64,000 nucleotides of DNA from Saturnia japonica. Lineage: Eukaryota > Arthropoda > Insecta > Lepidoptera > Saturniidae. Each line of letters begins with the position of its first letter. Position 1 is the stretch's first letter. The stretch lies in assembly GCA_033032175.1 (NCBI GenBank), contig CM065308.1, forward strand, positions 19,091,590 to 19,155,589, written 5' to 3'. This document shows, in pieces, positions 21,116-32,039 of the stretch. The translations under genes were made by a program, and so were the position numbers. Below the pieces are notes generated by a model. It ran no database searches. It was given only the letters and a program-made list of their open reading frames with translations, and was not told where the DNA came from.

Positions 21116-22866
21116 TTAATCAAAGTATGCACCGTTGTTATCTATGCACTTTTGCCATCTCATAGGTAGTTCATTGATCCATTTACTAAAAAAAACCAAG
21201 GGGGCGAGAATCAATAAAATCTTTAAACGCGGTTTGGACTGCCGCATCAGAGTTGAATTTTTCCTTGTAAGAAGTTGTCCAAATTCCGGAAAAAATGGTA
21301 ATCTGTTGGAGCAAGGTCAGGGGAGTACGGTGGATGACGCAGACATTCAAATTGTAGCTCATCTAACTTAGTGGTTGTTTGTTGTGCAGTGTGTGGTCTT
21401 GCATTGTCGTGAAGCAGCAGTGGCCTAGAGCGATTGACCAATCTCGGTTGTTTAGCAGCCAGTTCTTCTTTCATGGTATGCAGTTGCTGATAAAAGATAT
21501 TTGCCGTAATCGTTTGGCCAGATTTTAGAAAGCTGTAGTGAACAACATCGGCGCTAGTCCACCAAACACTCACAAGTAACTTTTTCTGAGTCAATTTTCG
21601 TTTAAGGCAGAATTTGGCTGGGTCTCCAAGGTTCAGCCATTGCGACGTAGTAGACGTAATAGTATCCACTTTTCATCACAAGTAATGATTCGATTTAAAA
21701 TCCCTTCATTATTGTGTCGGTTGAGCAAAGTAACACAGCAGTCGACGCGTGTTTGCAAGTTCGATTCGCTCAATTCATAAGGCCATCGTTATTATTATTA
21801 TTATTATATTCTTTATTGCACAAAAAAAAAGTACAAATGGAGGACTTAATGCTAAAAAGCATTCTCTGCCAGTCTTCCAAGGGAGCAAGGGAAAGGTATA
21901 TGCAAGCTGTGCATAATGTTAAGTAAAAAAAAAAGATTATAACGATTATTAAGATTATATATTATTAAGAAGTATTCAATTGCTCCAAGTAAAACCTACG
22001 TAGCGAATACTTGAAGGAATTTCGAGAGTTGGCCAGTTGGATATTGATAGGAAGCGAATTCCACAGTCGTGCTGCTGTAACGGCGAAGGATTGGTCGCGG
22101 AAATTAGTATGATGACTTGGTATACTGAGAATTAAAGAATCAGAAGACCTCAGCTGTCTATTATGCGTATCCGCGAGAGATTGAAAAAGTGTTTTTAAAT
22201 ATTTAGGGGATTTGGGATTATTAAGTACGGAGAAAAGAAGACAAAGTATTCTTATATTCCTACGTTGCCGAATAGGTAGCCATTTCAACCTGGCTCGGTA
22301 TTCAGAAACATGATCAAACTTCCGAAGACGGAAGATGAAACGGATACAGTTATTGAGTAGACGATCAAATTTATTTAAGAGATCTTCTGAGAGGTCCAAG
22401 TAAGCAACGTCTGCATAATCCAGAAGTGGTAGAAGAAGAGTATTCACTAGGGAAATCTTAGTATTAACAGGAAGAAAGTTTTTCAAACGCATGAGAGAAT
22501 GAAGAGAAGCATAAAATTTTAAATTAAGCGTTCAAGTTTTTTTACTTTCCTGATTTGCTTCAAGTGGATTAATACAGTTTTATCACTTACCCCGAAGCTT
22601 GCAGCTATCTCTGAAGTGCTTTGTGATGGATCCGCTTCCACAATAGCCTTTAATTCTTCATTTTCCACTTTGGTCTCCGGCCGTCCACGGGGTTGGTTCT
22701 GAAGATCGAAATTTCCAGAACGAAAACGTTGTAACCAAAAACGTACCGTGCTTTCTTTTGCGACACCAGCGCCGTACCCATCATTTATCCTTTGAGCTGT
22801 TTCTGTAGCACTGGTGCCACGGTAGAACTCGTACTCGTAAATATAACGATATTTCATGTTTTCCAT
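21116..22866 (-). pseudogene. Mariner transposase pseudogene M2, split by a LINE
   Basis: On the minus strand the N-terminus starts MENMKYRYIYEYEFYRGTSA at 22866 and shows the paired-like helix-turn-helix (RGRPE, STSEIAASFGVSDKTVL). It is cut at 22528 by a LINE and resumes at 21790 with the region leading to the first catalytic Asp (ITCDEKWI). A one-base deletion near 21670 shifts the frame. The rest holds the second Asp (LLLHDNARPHTA) and the third Asp of the DD34D triad (SPDLAPTDYHFF), and ends WQKCIDNNGAYFD before a stop at 21116. Without the insertion and shift the length would be the usual 340-350 residues. Non-functional. Terminal repeats were not located. Confidence 0.85.
21791..22528 (-). 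pseudogene. 5'-truncated LINE fragment (reverse transcriptase C-terminus) inside mariner M2
   Basis: The minus strand encodes about 175 residues (stop at 21965) with LLPLLDYADVAYLDLSEDLL, QRRNIRILCLLFSVLNNPK and AARLWNSLPINIQ, the thumb/C-terminal region of CR1/Jockey-type non-LTR reverse transcriptases. The 3' end is a (TAA)n tract at 21791-21806. The host sequence CGTT appears on both sides, so it is the likely short target duplication. The rest of ORF2 and all of ORF1 are absent. Confidence 0.75.
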
Positions 22867-23499
22867 TGTGCGGTAATAAGCGACGCCAAAGAAAAAAACA
22901 AATGAATGACTGTTTTCAAAACTCAAATGTACCAGCTAAATGAATTTATAAATTTGAATTTGGAATTCTTAACCAAAGACGAGATATTTCAGATCAAAGT
23001 GGTCAGTACGATAAAACGCTAATTTCATATGTAAGGACCTAATATTATATATTACACCGTTTAGTACCTCGTACTATGGTACGTTTGCCTGTCCAAGCCA
23101 GGTAAAGTATGAACGAAAAACGGATCATACCTCATATCCTTATCAAAGGTTAAAATTAATTAATTGAAATTAAATTCAATTAAAATTAATCCTGGATCGC
23201 GTGCCGCGGACGTTTCGCGCGACCGCGCTACGACCTGCGTTACGCTCGGTAGCCACGGTATTATTGGTAGGTATGTTTGCGTCCGAGCGTGAAGCAACGC
23301 AGCATCACACTTTCAAAAGTCTTTGAGCAAACTTTCTCATTGTTTTTTATTAGTAGGTACTTGTTTTGATTAAATTATTTTATATGTTAAATGTGACCAT
23401 GAAGTATCATTCCTTGAATATTGCGAGTGTTCAACTAGTTACTCTGTAGATACTGGGTCCTTATCGAAAAGAAAAATTATCATGGTATCCTCATAATTC
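22867..23499. other. Intergenic spacer before duplication copy 2
   Basis: AT-rich except for a GC- and CpG-rich burst at about 23193-23300 (GTGCCGCGGACGTTTCGCGC). A partial F8 match is at 23440-23510. No gene seen. Confidence 0.4.
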
Positions 23500-23669
23500 A
23501 CATTCAAAATATTTCCGTTAAAAAACTTTAAAAAAAAATTGACCGATAATGTGAAAAGTTTGTAGAGAACCGGCAAGAAACTCGATCTGGTTTATCAACT
23601 TAAAATTAAAAAAATAATTTGAAATATTTATTATACGTAAAGTTAATATTAATAAAATATGTTTAGATA

Positions 23670-24683
23670 AACTGGGCCGCAAAGAAAGCGGGTCGGTAAC
23701 AAAAATCTCAATAACTTCCAAATTATTGGAGCTAGCTTTATTAAATAAAGACTGTATTATAGACAATTTTATAGTATTAAATGAATTCATAACAGTTCAA
23801 GATTATGAAGTTTATTTTGAATAAGAGTAACTTAAGTAGAATTGTCAACTTTTCAATAGATTTCGAAAAATGTGGTAAGGTAACAAATATAAAAATTTTA
23901 CACATTTTAATATTTTGTGTTGCCACCACCTCTTAATACAGCTGTGATACAGTTTGGCATGGTTTCCAACAGATTTCTGAGCCGATGCTGAGGAATATTC
24001 TCCCATTTTTATATCAGTGCTTCTGTCAGTTCACGAAACGTGGTTGGAAGGGTATTTCGCTGGCGTACACGTCGTCCCACCATTTGCGGGTATAAATGGT
24101 TTCAAGTTTGCTTCAGCAAGACGCCACCTCACTGTTCACGTGCTCGGATTGCTTCCTCCAGCACGTAGAAGGTGTATTTTGCTTCAACCGCCGTTACAAA
24201 TTGATTTCTCAACATTGTTGACACTATATATCAATAATCGCGCGCTGTCGTACACCTTGTTCGGTATGTAGCTGAACAGAAAATATTAGATCCAGTCTAT
24301 TCAAATCGCTGGAGTACTCTTTGAACGCTTGATAGCGACACATCAACAGTTCTCGCTGTATTTAATGCTGACTGCTTCACTCTTCAAGCATTGTCAGAAT
24401 TCTGGTACACTCTTCAGGGGTTAGTGGCATGTTTTTAATTGAACTTCATCAGAATAATGAATTACTGCAGAACAAATTCCATATTTATATGATAGAAAAG
24501 AAACAAAAGTTAAACAAACGTTTTCAAATTTTAAGATGTTTTTTTAATTTATGGTTTTTAATACAAGCACCAATAGCAATAAAAAGGTTTTTCTTTTGAT
24601 TTGATCAAATGGATTGGATTGCTCAAATATTTTAAAAGTTATTGCATTTTTCATAACCGACCCGCTTTCTTTGTGGCCCAGTG
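23670..24683 (-). mobile_element. Internally deleted Tc1-like element in the lysozyme 2 promoter
   Basis: 1,014 bp bounded by TA dinucleotides (23668-23669 and 24684-24685) and by inverted repeats of about 48 bp starting (A/C)ACTGGGCC(G/A)CAAAGA at each end (23670-23717 and 24636-24683). The minus strand retains a transposase N-terminus (MPLTPEECTRILTMLEE then a stop, near 24432) and a C-terminus (WENIPQHRLRNLLETMPN, near 23960-24015). The catalytic middle is mostly lost. Lysozyme 1 has the unoccupied site at the same place, so both the borders and the TA target are confirmed from this window. Confidence 0.85.
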
Positions 24684-24748
24684 TAGTTAACTGTATCATT
24701 GAACTGTTTGGGTGTCCGTAACATTGATGATTGGACAAAGCAATACGG

Positions 24749-24758
24749 CGGAATCTCC
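24749..24758 (-). promoter_or_regulatory. Degenerate kB-like decamer, lysozyme 2
   Basis: Positional equivalent of the lysozyme 1 kB candidate. The minus strand reads GGAGATTCCG, so the GGG core of the consensus is interrupted. Probably a weakened or lost site. Confidence 0.35.
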
Positions 24759-24819
24759 TTTACTGTATGTACCTAAAGCTGTTGTGCTTTTAACCTTATA
24801 TGAGGATAAATTCTCTGCT

Positions 24820-24827
24820 TATATAAA
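24820..24827 (+). promoter_or_regulatory. TATA box, lysozyme 2
   Basis: TATATAAA, 73 bases before the ATG as in lysozyme 1, with the same downstream AATCATAAGT initiator region. It lies about 136 bases downstream of the inserted Tc1-like element. Confidence 0.7.
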
Positions 24828-24892
24828 GATCGATCGTTGATGTTGGAATCATAAGTCCAACGACATCGTCGCCGGTGACACGCGTTAAAAAA

Positions 24893-26411
24893 ATGTTCAA
24901 GCTCGTAATTTTGTTTGCCGTTTTGGCTCTCTCTTTGCATTGCGAGGGGAAACGATTCTCAAGATGTGAACTCGTACAGGAGCTGAGAAGACAAGGCTTC
25001 GATGAAAGCTTAATGAGTAACTGTGAGTATTGTTATTAGTTATTACATTTATGTAAGTTTTAGTAGTCGTTTGATAGATAAGAAACATTTTTGATAATTA
25101 ACTCACTTTTTTATTGGTTGGTATCCGATGTTAGCATTCACTTGCGATTTCGTACGTTTTAATTACATTATACACATTGATAATAATAAAACATAGCGTA
25201 TAGCACAAACGGATAATGTAGCTTTCAATTAATGATAGAATTTTTAGAATCGGATCATTAGTTCCAAAGATTTTTTCTTATTTATTTATTATTGTATAAG
25301 GTATTGGAGGGCGGACAACTCCTCAGATACGCTATCAATTACGCTACGAGAATGGTGTTTTCACATGTTCACCATGTGCACCTTCTGAACGATGATTGGC
25401 TACATTAGCCATTGGAGAGCACATGGGCTTCGGAGCTGAGGCAGTCGTTGTGGCCGAAAGTGGCCAGTAGCATCATAGATCATAGGGTGGCCACAAAAAA
25501 GTGTGCGTCTCGGGACGCTCGACAGAAGGGAAAACTTAAACTATTCATAAAGAAAAAAAAAAAACAGTAAACGAAAGAGAGAAAGGGAAGCCGGCGAGGA
25601 TTCGAACCTAGGACTCCGGCTATAGCAGTCACGTGTACGCCTGCTAGGCTACGAACGTGTTGTTAGGATTGACAGAAACTATGCTACTACTAATAGCGCC
25701 GTAACGCGTTACGTTACAAAGCGGTTTATCCTACCATAAGAAGCTTAAAAAATAAATAATCCAAAACGCTAAAAAAAAAATGATCTGTAACTATGGTCTA
25801 CGAATTTTACTATTGACAATATACATGTCTTGAAATTTTTTAGTTGATATTTCATTTTATAGAGGTTCTTCACGATTTTTTTCATTATTGAAGTAGCGTA
25901 CCTCATATGTTTTCGAGAAACATGTAAGTGTAAATATTACAAAACTTGTTATTATATGTATTGGAAGTCTGTTTTCTTTTTATATTTTTAAAATTTATAG
26001 GTTTTGTGATAACAAACTCACCTGATATTAAATTACGATGCGGCCTAGGACGGTATCATGCTATACCTAGACAAAAAGTAGAATTCGGGAATGCTGTCCA
26101 CATCATTTTTCAAAACCATAATTATATCCTACCGGTTGATCAGCCACTGATGGTTGCCACCGCTAAGCACTTCTTAGAATGTATCTTGTTGTACAATAAT
26201 ATTTTGCGACTACTACCAGCGAGGGCTTAGAATGTATTTATTTATTTAAGATATAGGTACAAATTTCGCAAAACATTTAAAAAATTGTAAAATAATTAGA
26301 ATATAATTCTAAAGTGCCAATTAAGAAGTAGTACATAAATTACATTTTATACTTATATCTAACGATAACGACAGTGTGTATGAGTCTATTTAAAAAGATG
26401 TTTATTAAGTA

Positions 26412-26489
<78 letters not shown>

Positions 26490-27509
26490 TACAATATTGT
26501 TTTGCGGCTACTACTTTGTTTTGCGAGAGACATATTTGTTGAATTTAACCACGTAAAACGATCTAAATTTTTTTAATGTTCCTTATGGTATTTTTTCAGG
26601 GGTTTGCCTCATTGAGAACGAAAGCAACCGTTACACTGACATAGTTGGTACGATGAACACGGACGGATCACGAGACTACGGGCTCTTCCAGATCAACGAC
26701 AGATACTGGTGCAACGAGGGATCTATCCCCGGAAAGGATTGCAACGTGGCTTGTGATCGTGAGTGACTATTTCACTGATATTTTATTCGTATTCATAAAA
26801 ATGGAACTACTTTGAACGAAACAATGGCGGCTCAGTTGATAGCGTGTACGAACTCCGCGTTGACCGATGTGAGTTCAAATCCCTGCAATGAGCCTGAGTT
26901 TTCGGTGAATGCCTGGCTATTCTAATGCCTGGCTAGGTATCACACTCAAATTGAAAAATTGTCGTCAAACACCAAAAGATGTTTTCCGGCAGTTGCGCTT
27001 GAGAACCAGTCTTCCACTAGGCTTAGCACATCATCACTTAAGGTCAATTGAGATTGTGGCTACAACGCTAAACATAATTATAACGATTGGATTGTGCTGT
27101 ATTATTATAAAAAAAGTTAAGTTAAGTAAATTTTGAAATTGTTTCTAAACAGCGATAGACAGCAGTGAACCATTAAGATTAGGTCAACTGTATGCCTGTT
27201 TACCAAACTATATAAGAAAATGGTCTTAGTGAGGCGTTACGGTACTCGTATCTCACTGGAATGACAATTGTCGGTAAAGTACATCAGTTAAATCAGCTAA
27301 CTGTTAGAGTCTATTTTTGTAGTTCGATCAGAAAATAATATCACGTAATTAAAGTTCTTCTTCATTCACACGATTCAGAACTCCTGACTGACGACATCAC
27401 CGTCGCAGCGACATGCGCTAAGAAGGTTTACAGCCGCCAACAGTTCGACGCTTGGAACGGGTGGAAAAACAAATGCCAAGGAGGGCTCCCAGACATTAGC
27501 GGCTGTTAA
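24893..27509 (+). CDS. Lys: C-type lysozyme 2 (diverged duplicate)
   Basis: Exons 24893-25022, 26600-26758 and 27379-27509 have exactly the lengths and splice phases of lysozyme 1 and give 139 codons. Exon 1 encodes an identical signal peptide and N-terminus. Catalytic Glu32 (ENESN) and Asp50 ([11 protein letters not shown]) and all eight cysteines are kept, so an active muramidase is expected. Nineteen residues differ from lysozyme 1, all in exons 2-3. Many remove positive charge (three Lys lost in the stretch IVGTMNTDG) or add acid (N to D, N to E), taking the mature net charge to about -3. Low or negative charge is known for some insect digestive lysozymes; that role here is inference. The promoter has lost the intact kB match and gained a transposon. 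No stop, frameshift or broken splice site is seen, so it is not an evident pseudogene. Confidence 0.93.
25500..25745 (-). repeat. S1 SINE in lysozyme 2 intron 1
   Basis: The minus strand reads leader (GTAACGCGTTACGGCGC), TAGCCTAGCAGGCGTACACG (A box), AGGTTCGAATCCTCGCCGG (B box) and a tail containing GAGCGTCCCGAGACGCAC, the tail type also seen at 55070-55330. Absent from lysozyme 1, so younger than the duplication. About 200 bases to its left (25300-25500) are unassigned. Confidence 0.65.
26419..26490. repeat. (TG)n microsatellite in lysozyme 2 intron 1
   Basis: About 35 TG units with one interruption (TGGTG) near the right end. It is absent from lysozyme 1. Confidence 0.95.
26821..27080 (+). 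repeat. S2 tRNA-derived SINE in lysozyme 2 intron 2
   Basis: Same position and orientation as 14394-14697. The A box GGCTCAGTTGATAGCG and a decayed B box (GAGTTCAAATCCC) are visible, with an internal deletion around GGTGAATGCCTGGCT. Confidence 0.7.
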
Positions 27510-27692
27510 GAACACTTTATATAATACAAATACACAAGTCTCGAAGTTACGTTTCTGAAAACAGAAAAAAGTACAAAATAATAATAAAAAAAAAATTGCA
27601 TCGAAAATTAAATAACCCTTAATTTACGTGTGTTAAAGAGATTGAAATTTATCATGTAAATCTAAAGATTTTTTTTTGTATTTCATATGAGA

Positions 27693-27698
27693 AATAAA
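27693..27698 (+). terminator. Poly(A) signal, lysozyme 2
   Basis: AATAAA in the context GAGAAATAAAGACTA, 184 bases after the stop, homologous to 15257-15262. Confidence 0.7.
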
Positions 27699-27924
27699 GA
27701 CTAACATAACTTAAATTATTTCTTTATGTCATTTTACGGCTTTTACAGCTTCACCGTGGCTTGGGGGTGAGCACTTAAAGCTTAGTTCGAGGTCTTGTAT
27801 AAAGAAAACACCTATCTATATAAACTTGGATATTGAGACATTATCTAAACACAACATTTCATACAAATCGTTAGAGATATATCCGAGAAACCAATTATGT
27901 AGGTATATATAGGTAGGAGTAATA

Positions 27925-28250
27925 GCTGAGCCTCATAGTTTAGTTTAACCAGTGTTAATTTTATCCGACCAACTCCATCACGCTGCCAACACAAGCGTGT
28001 AGTATATCGTTTGGTTCATATCAATTCCCGTACTTGCCTATGGCTTTCCAGATTGTTTGACGTTAATAGTTACTGTTTCGCTCCTAAAGGAATGTTGCGT
28101 GAAGTTATATAGCCTATATAACATTCCTCAATAAATAGGCTATCAAATGCAAAAACGATTTTTCAAAATCTGTCTCTTAGTTCTATAGATTAGCGCGTTC
28201 AAACAAACAGACAATCCCTTGAGCTTTATAATATTACTATATGTATATGC
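27925..28250 (+). repeat. R2 repeat behind lysozyme 2
   Basis: Diverged copy equivalent to 16769-17070: TAGCTGAGCCTCATAG, GTGTTAATTTTATCCGACC, TAGATTAGCGCGTTCAAAC. Confidence 0.6.
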
Positions 28251-28445
28251 TTTTAAGTAATTATGTACTTTATGTTGGATCAAAATAGTAGACCAAAATT
28301 ACAAGACGATATAACGAAAAAAAAACCATTTTGCAAAAATTGAAAAATCTTGAACGAACCTGTAACTATTATGTTTTAATCGAGTTGATTTTTGGTAAGT
28401 ATTCTTAAAACATGTTACATCAATATACTTTCATTTAAAGATATA

Positions 28446-29924
28446 CAGTGGTTGTCATATAATTAGAAACACTTCTTATTAATAAATAAAGTATAACTTC
28501 AACGTACAAATACAATAGTTAATAATCATGCAATAATATAGCCACTGAAATAAAAAACTCCTTAAATGCATAAAATATAAAACATATCTTACTTTTAATT
28601 ACAAATTGAGTCTTACAAATGTAGTTTATTTTCTGTTACTGACCGCTTGGACGCTTAAATAGAAACATGTTTAAAAAGCATCCATAGTTTGTTACTTTTT
28701 TGAAATTGGGAAATAACATTTCTTTCTTGGCTTTTTCTATTATTTTGGTGGCAATTCAAAATTTAATCTGAATTTTATTTTGTTCAAAATCGGCAAAAAT
28801 AAATGTTGTGATGCGTCAACTAGGCAAATAATTGTTAATTTACATATACATCATAAGTGGGCGCACAGAGGAATAGCTGAGTATTTAAATTGTTCTGGTA
28901 AGAAAGTTTTTAATGCAATTGATCATTATAAAACACATGGAACTGTTGAAAATGTTCTTAGAAAGGCTCGGCCAAGAAAAACCTCTCCCAGAGAAGATAC
29001 GCTAATCGTTCGTGTTGCTAAAAAAGGCCCAAGTAAAGGCTCCAACCAGATTAAAAATGAAGTTTTTCGCCTAATGACTCGAGAAACATCTCTTCAACAC
29101 TGATACGCCGAAGATTAGTGGAAGCTAAATTGTTTGGAAGAATCTCTCGAAAGGTACCGCTTCTTACCAAGCAACACCGAGAGAAGCGATTATTATTCGC
29201 TAAAAGATATGTTAATTGGACGGTACGAGAATGGAAAAAAGTTTTATTTTCAGGTGAAACAAAAATAAATATGGTAAATTCCAATGGAAAGCGCTATGTT
29301 AGACGTCCTGTAAACAATGCTTTTAATTTTAAATACACAAGGAGAGTCAAGCACAGTGGCGGTAACATTAAAGTTTGGGGGCGTTTTTCCGGATATGGAG
29401 TTGGACCCGTTCGGAAGATTGGATCAATGGCAATACAAAAATATATTAGAGCACACAATGATTCCCTACTCGGACGATCATTTGCCTGTAACCTGGATCT
29501 TTCAGTATGACAATGACCTTAAACACACGGCCAATAGCGTCAAATGTTTCCTTAGCGAACAGCGTATATCCTTTTTAGACTGGCCAGCAAATAGTCCGGA
29601 TTTAAACCCCATACAAAATCTCTGGTATATTGTTAAAAAGAAAGTCTCAAACAAACGTAACACCAGTCAAAACGAACTATATGAAGCATTTGTTGAAGCA
29701 TGGAATTCAATCCCCCTACAAAATTTTTGAAATTGATTGAATCAATGCCACGTCGTTGCAGTGCTGTTATTGAAAATAAGGGATACGCCACTAAATATTA
29801 ATTATAACTATTGGTAAGCTGTGGATAGTAACTATTTCGTAAATAACAATACTAATTACTAATACTTAAAAAAATATTGTTTTTTTTTGGTGTGGTTTCT
29901 AATTAGTTGACCATTATTGCTCAT
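28446..29924 (+). pseudogene. Tc1-like DNA transposon with dead transposase
   Basis: Starts CAGTGGTTGTCATATAATTA after a TA (28444-28445). A decayed inverted copy (GGTTTCTAATTAGTTGACC) ends near 29924 before TA. Inside, the transposase begins MFKIGKNKCC at 28780, with a helix-turn-helix (HRGIAEYLNC) and RPRKTSPRED. A frame change follows near 29100, and the catalytic core is spread over two more frames (29118-29510 and up to 29730). The first DD34E Asp is replaced (FSGETKI instead of the usual FSDE), the second is present (QYDNDLKHTA) and the catalytic Glu is replaced (PDLNPIQNLW). At least two frameshifts and two active-site losses make it inactive. It interrupts the duplicated segment shared with 12560-17420. 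Confidence 0.85.
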
Positions 29925-30717
29925 AACTTAAAACTGATTTAAATGTTTGTCCGTAATGTAATATTGAAACTACACTTGTGCAATGGGATTTATATTGTTT
30001 TTCTAATAAAATTTTAAATCGTTGAACATATTGTTGTCCTATTTATTGTTTAATTTCAAAACAAAAACGATTGCGGTAAAGTATCTTACATAATGTCAAG
30101 GACCGTTTGTAGTTTGTCTAATTATACGACCATCGTTTTATAAAGGTTTTTTTTTGGTTCACCCAAAACATACATATTATTATACAAGACTTGAAGACAG
30201 TAAAAGAATTGCTCAAATTAGACATGTAATTGTTGTCTTTGTATACAAATCTTCCTTCTCAAGAGCAATAAGAGTCCATCACCCGGATTCTGAAAGGCTG
30301 ATCAAATTATTGATCAGCTAACACAACTGTCAACTTAAAATCGTTGTCAAATTAATCCAAAGTTCTGAAACTTTCATTATTGTTAAATTTACTAATTTAT
30401 GATCATTTTGATTTGATTTTGATATTATTTCGTAATTATCATCATATTGCGTGTATCGTTCATATTCGAATCAAATCAACGCAAAATAATCTTTATTCAG
30501 TTTAGGCCCTAAGAAGGCACTTATGAACGTCAAAACACTACTGCCGGTTCGGAAAATATCCTAGACATCGGAGAAAAACCGGTAAGAAACTCGATCGGGT
30601 TTATCTTCGGGTTAACTGTACAAATATTAATATAACAGGTACAATAATAATAATTTAGTGGATGCACAGAGAAGGAGTCACTTCCAGACATCACTATCAT
30701 TCACATAATGATCCACC
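29925..30717. other. End of duplication copy 2 and flank
   Basis: Homology to copy 1 resumes with AGAATTGCTCAAATTAGACA at 30204 and fades by about 30275. At 30440-30625 is a repeat fragment shared with 3870-4025 (GCACTTATG, TCAAAACACTACTGCCGG). No gene seen. Confidence 0.5.
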
Positions 30718-31113
30718 CTATAATAACCTTTTGACAGTAAAACCCCGCTTGACATGGTCCTTGAACTTGTTTTCCGGCAAATCAGTAATCTGCTTCGGGA
30801 TCTTGATATAGAATCTAACACTATTACCTAAAAAACTTTTATTAATCTTACTATGTCTAAACCACGGTACGACCAATTTATCTCTATTTCTAGTATTTAC
30901 ATTGTGTTGATCTTTGACAAAATCCAGCTTGTCTAAGTTTTTACGGACATACATTAAGTTATCAAAGATGTATTGGGAGGGCAAAGTTAAAATACTAAAT
31001 TCCTGGAACTTGTTCTTTAGTGATTCGCGGGGTCTCATATTGTAAATTGCTCGAACTGCCCGCTTTTGTAATATAAATATGGTATCTACCTCAGCTGCTG
31101 AACCCCAGAGCAA
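30718..31113 (-). pseudogene. LINE reverse transcriptase C-terminal remnant
   Basis: An open frame of 131 residues reads MLWGSAAEVDTIFILQKRAV, AIYNMRPRESLKNKFQEF, NTRNRDKLVVPWFR and GNSVRFYIKIPKQITDLP. This is the C-terminal end of Jockey/CR1-type non-LTR reverse transcriptase polyproteins. It is 5'-truncated; the 3' side is at about 30650. A more decayed relative is at 43630-43880 on the same strand. Confidence 0.75.
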
Positions 31114-32039
31114 AATACCGTAAGATATTAATTATTAATAATTAATTAATTAATTATTATAAAAAATTATCACATTTACAGCTGTTAAATCTGTTATCCA
31201 GTTAAGTACGATTACCACTACTAATTTAATTAGGTGATTTACATGACTCACATTTGGAAAAAGACGTATATTAAAAAAGTATTTTTTACCCTATAGCGAC
31301 CTTGTTGTTGTTGTTGTTTTGATGTTTTTCTGTTGATATAAACTGAGTCCTGAGACCTGCTATGACTGCAGATTTTTTTATTGTACAAGCTGTAAACTTA
31401 TGTAAATCCTTGTTGAGCTATGCGGCTTTAAACGCGTTTATTACATAGTAATTATTTTCATCTCGTAATTTTATTTTTACTCATATTATTGACAAAAATT
31501 CATCTATCATATCAATTAAGGAATGACAGTAATTCCCGTGTACAAATATAATCAAAAAAGTAAAAGTAGTGATTTGCAATTCTTATAGCCTATCCATAGT
31601 TTCGTGCCGTTTTTCAGTTAAATTAGGAAATATAAACAGACAGACAAAAAGTTTTAAAAGCATATTCATGATAGAATCCTTTATATGCATAGACTGACTA
31701 TCAGAAATGTAGTAAATAAATATATACACATAACTAAAGATTTATTAACGTAGATAAGGTCAGAAATAGAGGCGTGAGGCAAGTAATTATTCGTTAATTT
31801 TTCTAATTCCTAATTTAAAACAACATAAAACACTATCACGCCTGTATCTCCGGATGGTTAAGCATAGATCGCCGCCAGTTCGCCGGGTATGTTAAAAAAT
31901 TAAGAAAATTATATATTTAATTAATATGTAGGAGGCGGCATCTATTATCAATTTCTATAACTAATACGACCGTTGTTAAGTGTGTTAGATTGTTTACATT
32001 CTGTAATGTGTGAAAATATTCGCACGGGTCACCTAGTGC
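31114..32039. other. Intergenic region upstream of the START gene
   Basis: A (TTAATTAA)-rich tract is at about 31120-31160 and a short GTT repeat at 31303-31317. The rest is AT-rich with R2-like fragments but no gene. Confidence 0.45.

Larger units (their letters stand above)
23500..30275 (+). repeat. Segmental duplication, copy 2 (lysozyme 2)
   Basis: Direct copy of 12560-17420. It is longer because it gained a deleted Tc1-like element (23670-24683), an S1 SINE in intron 1 (25500-25745), a TG microsatellite and a Tc1 element (28446-29924). It lacks the F4 repeat found behind lysozyme 1. Confidence 0.75.

Noticed and set aside
25946..26230. 94-residue plus-strand open frame in lysozyme 2 intron 1
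   Set aside because: It overlaps intron sequence homologous to lysozyme 1 intron 1, where the frame is broken; no domain recognised.
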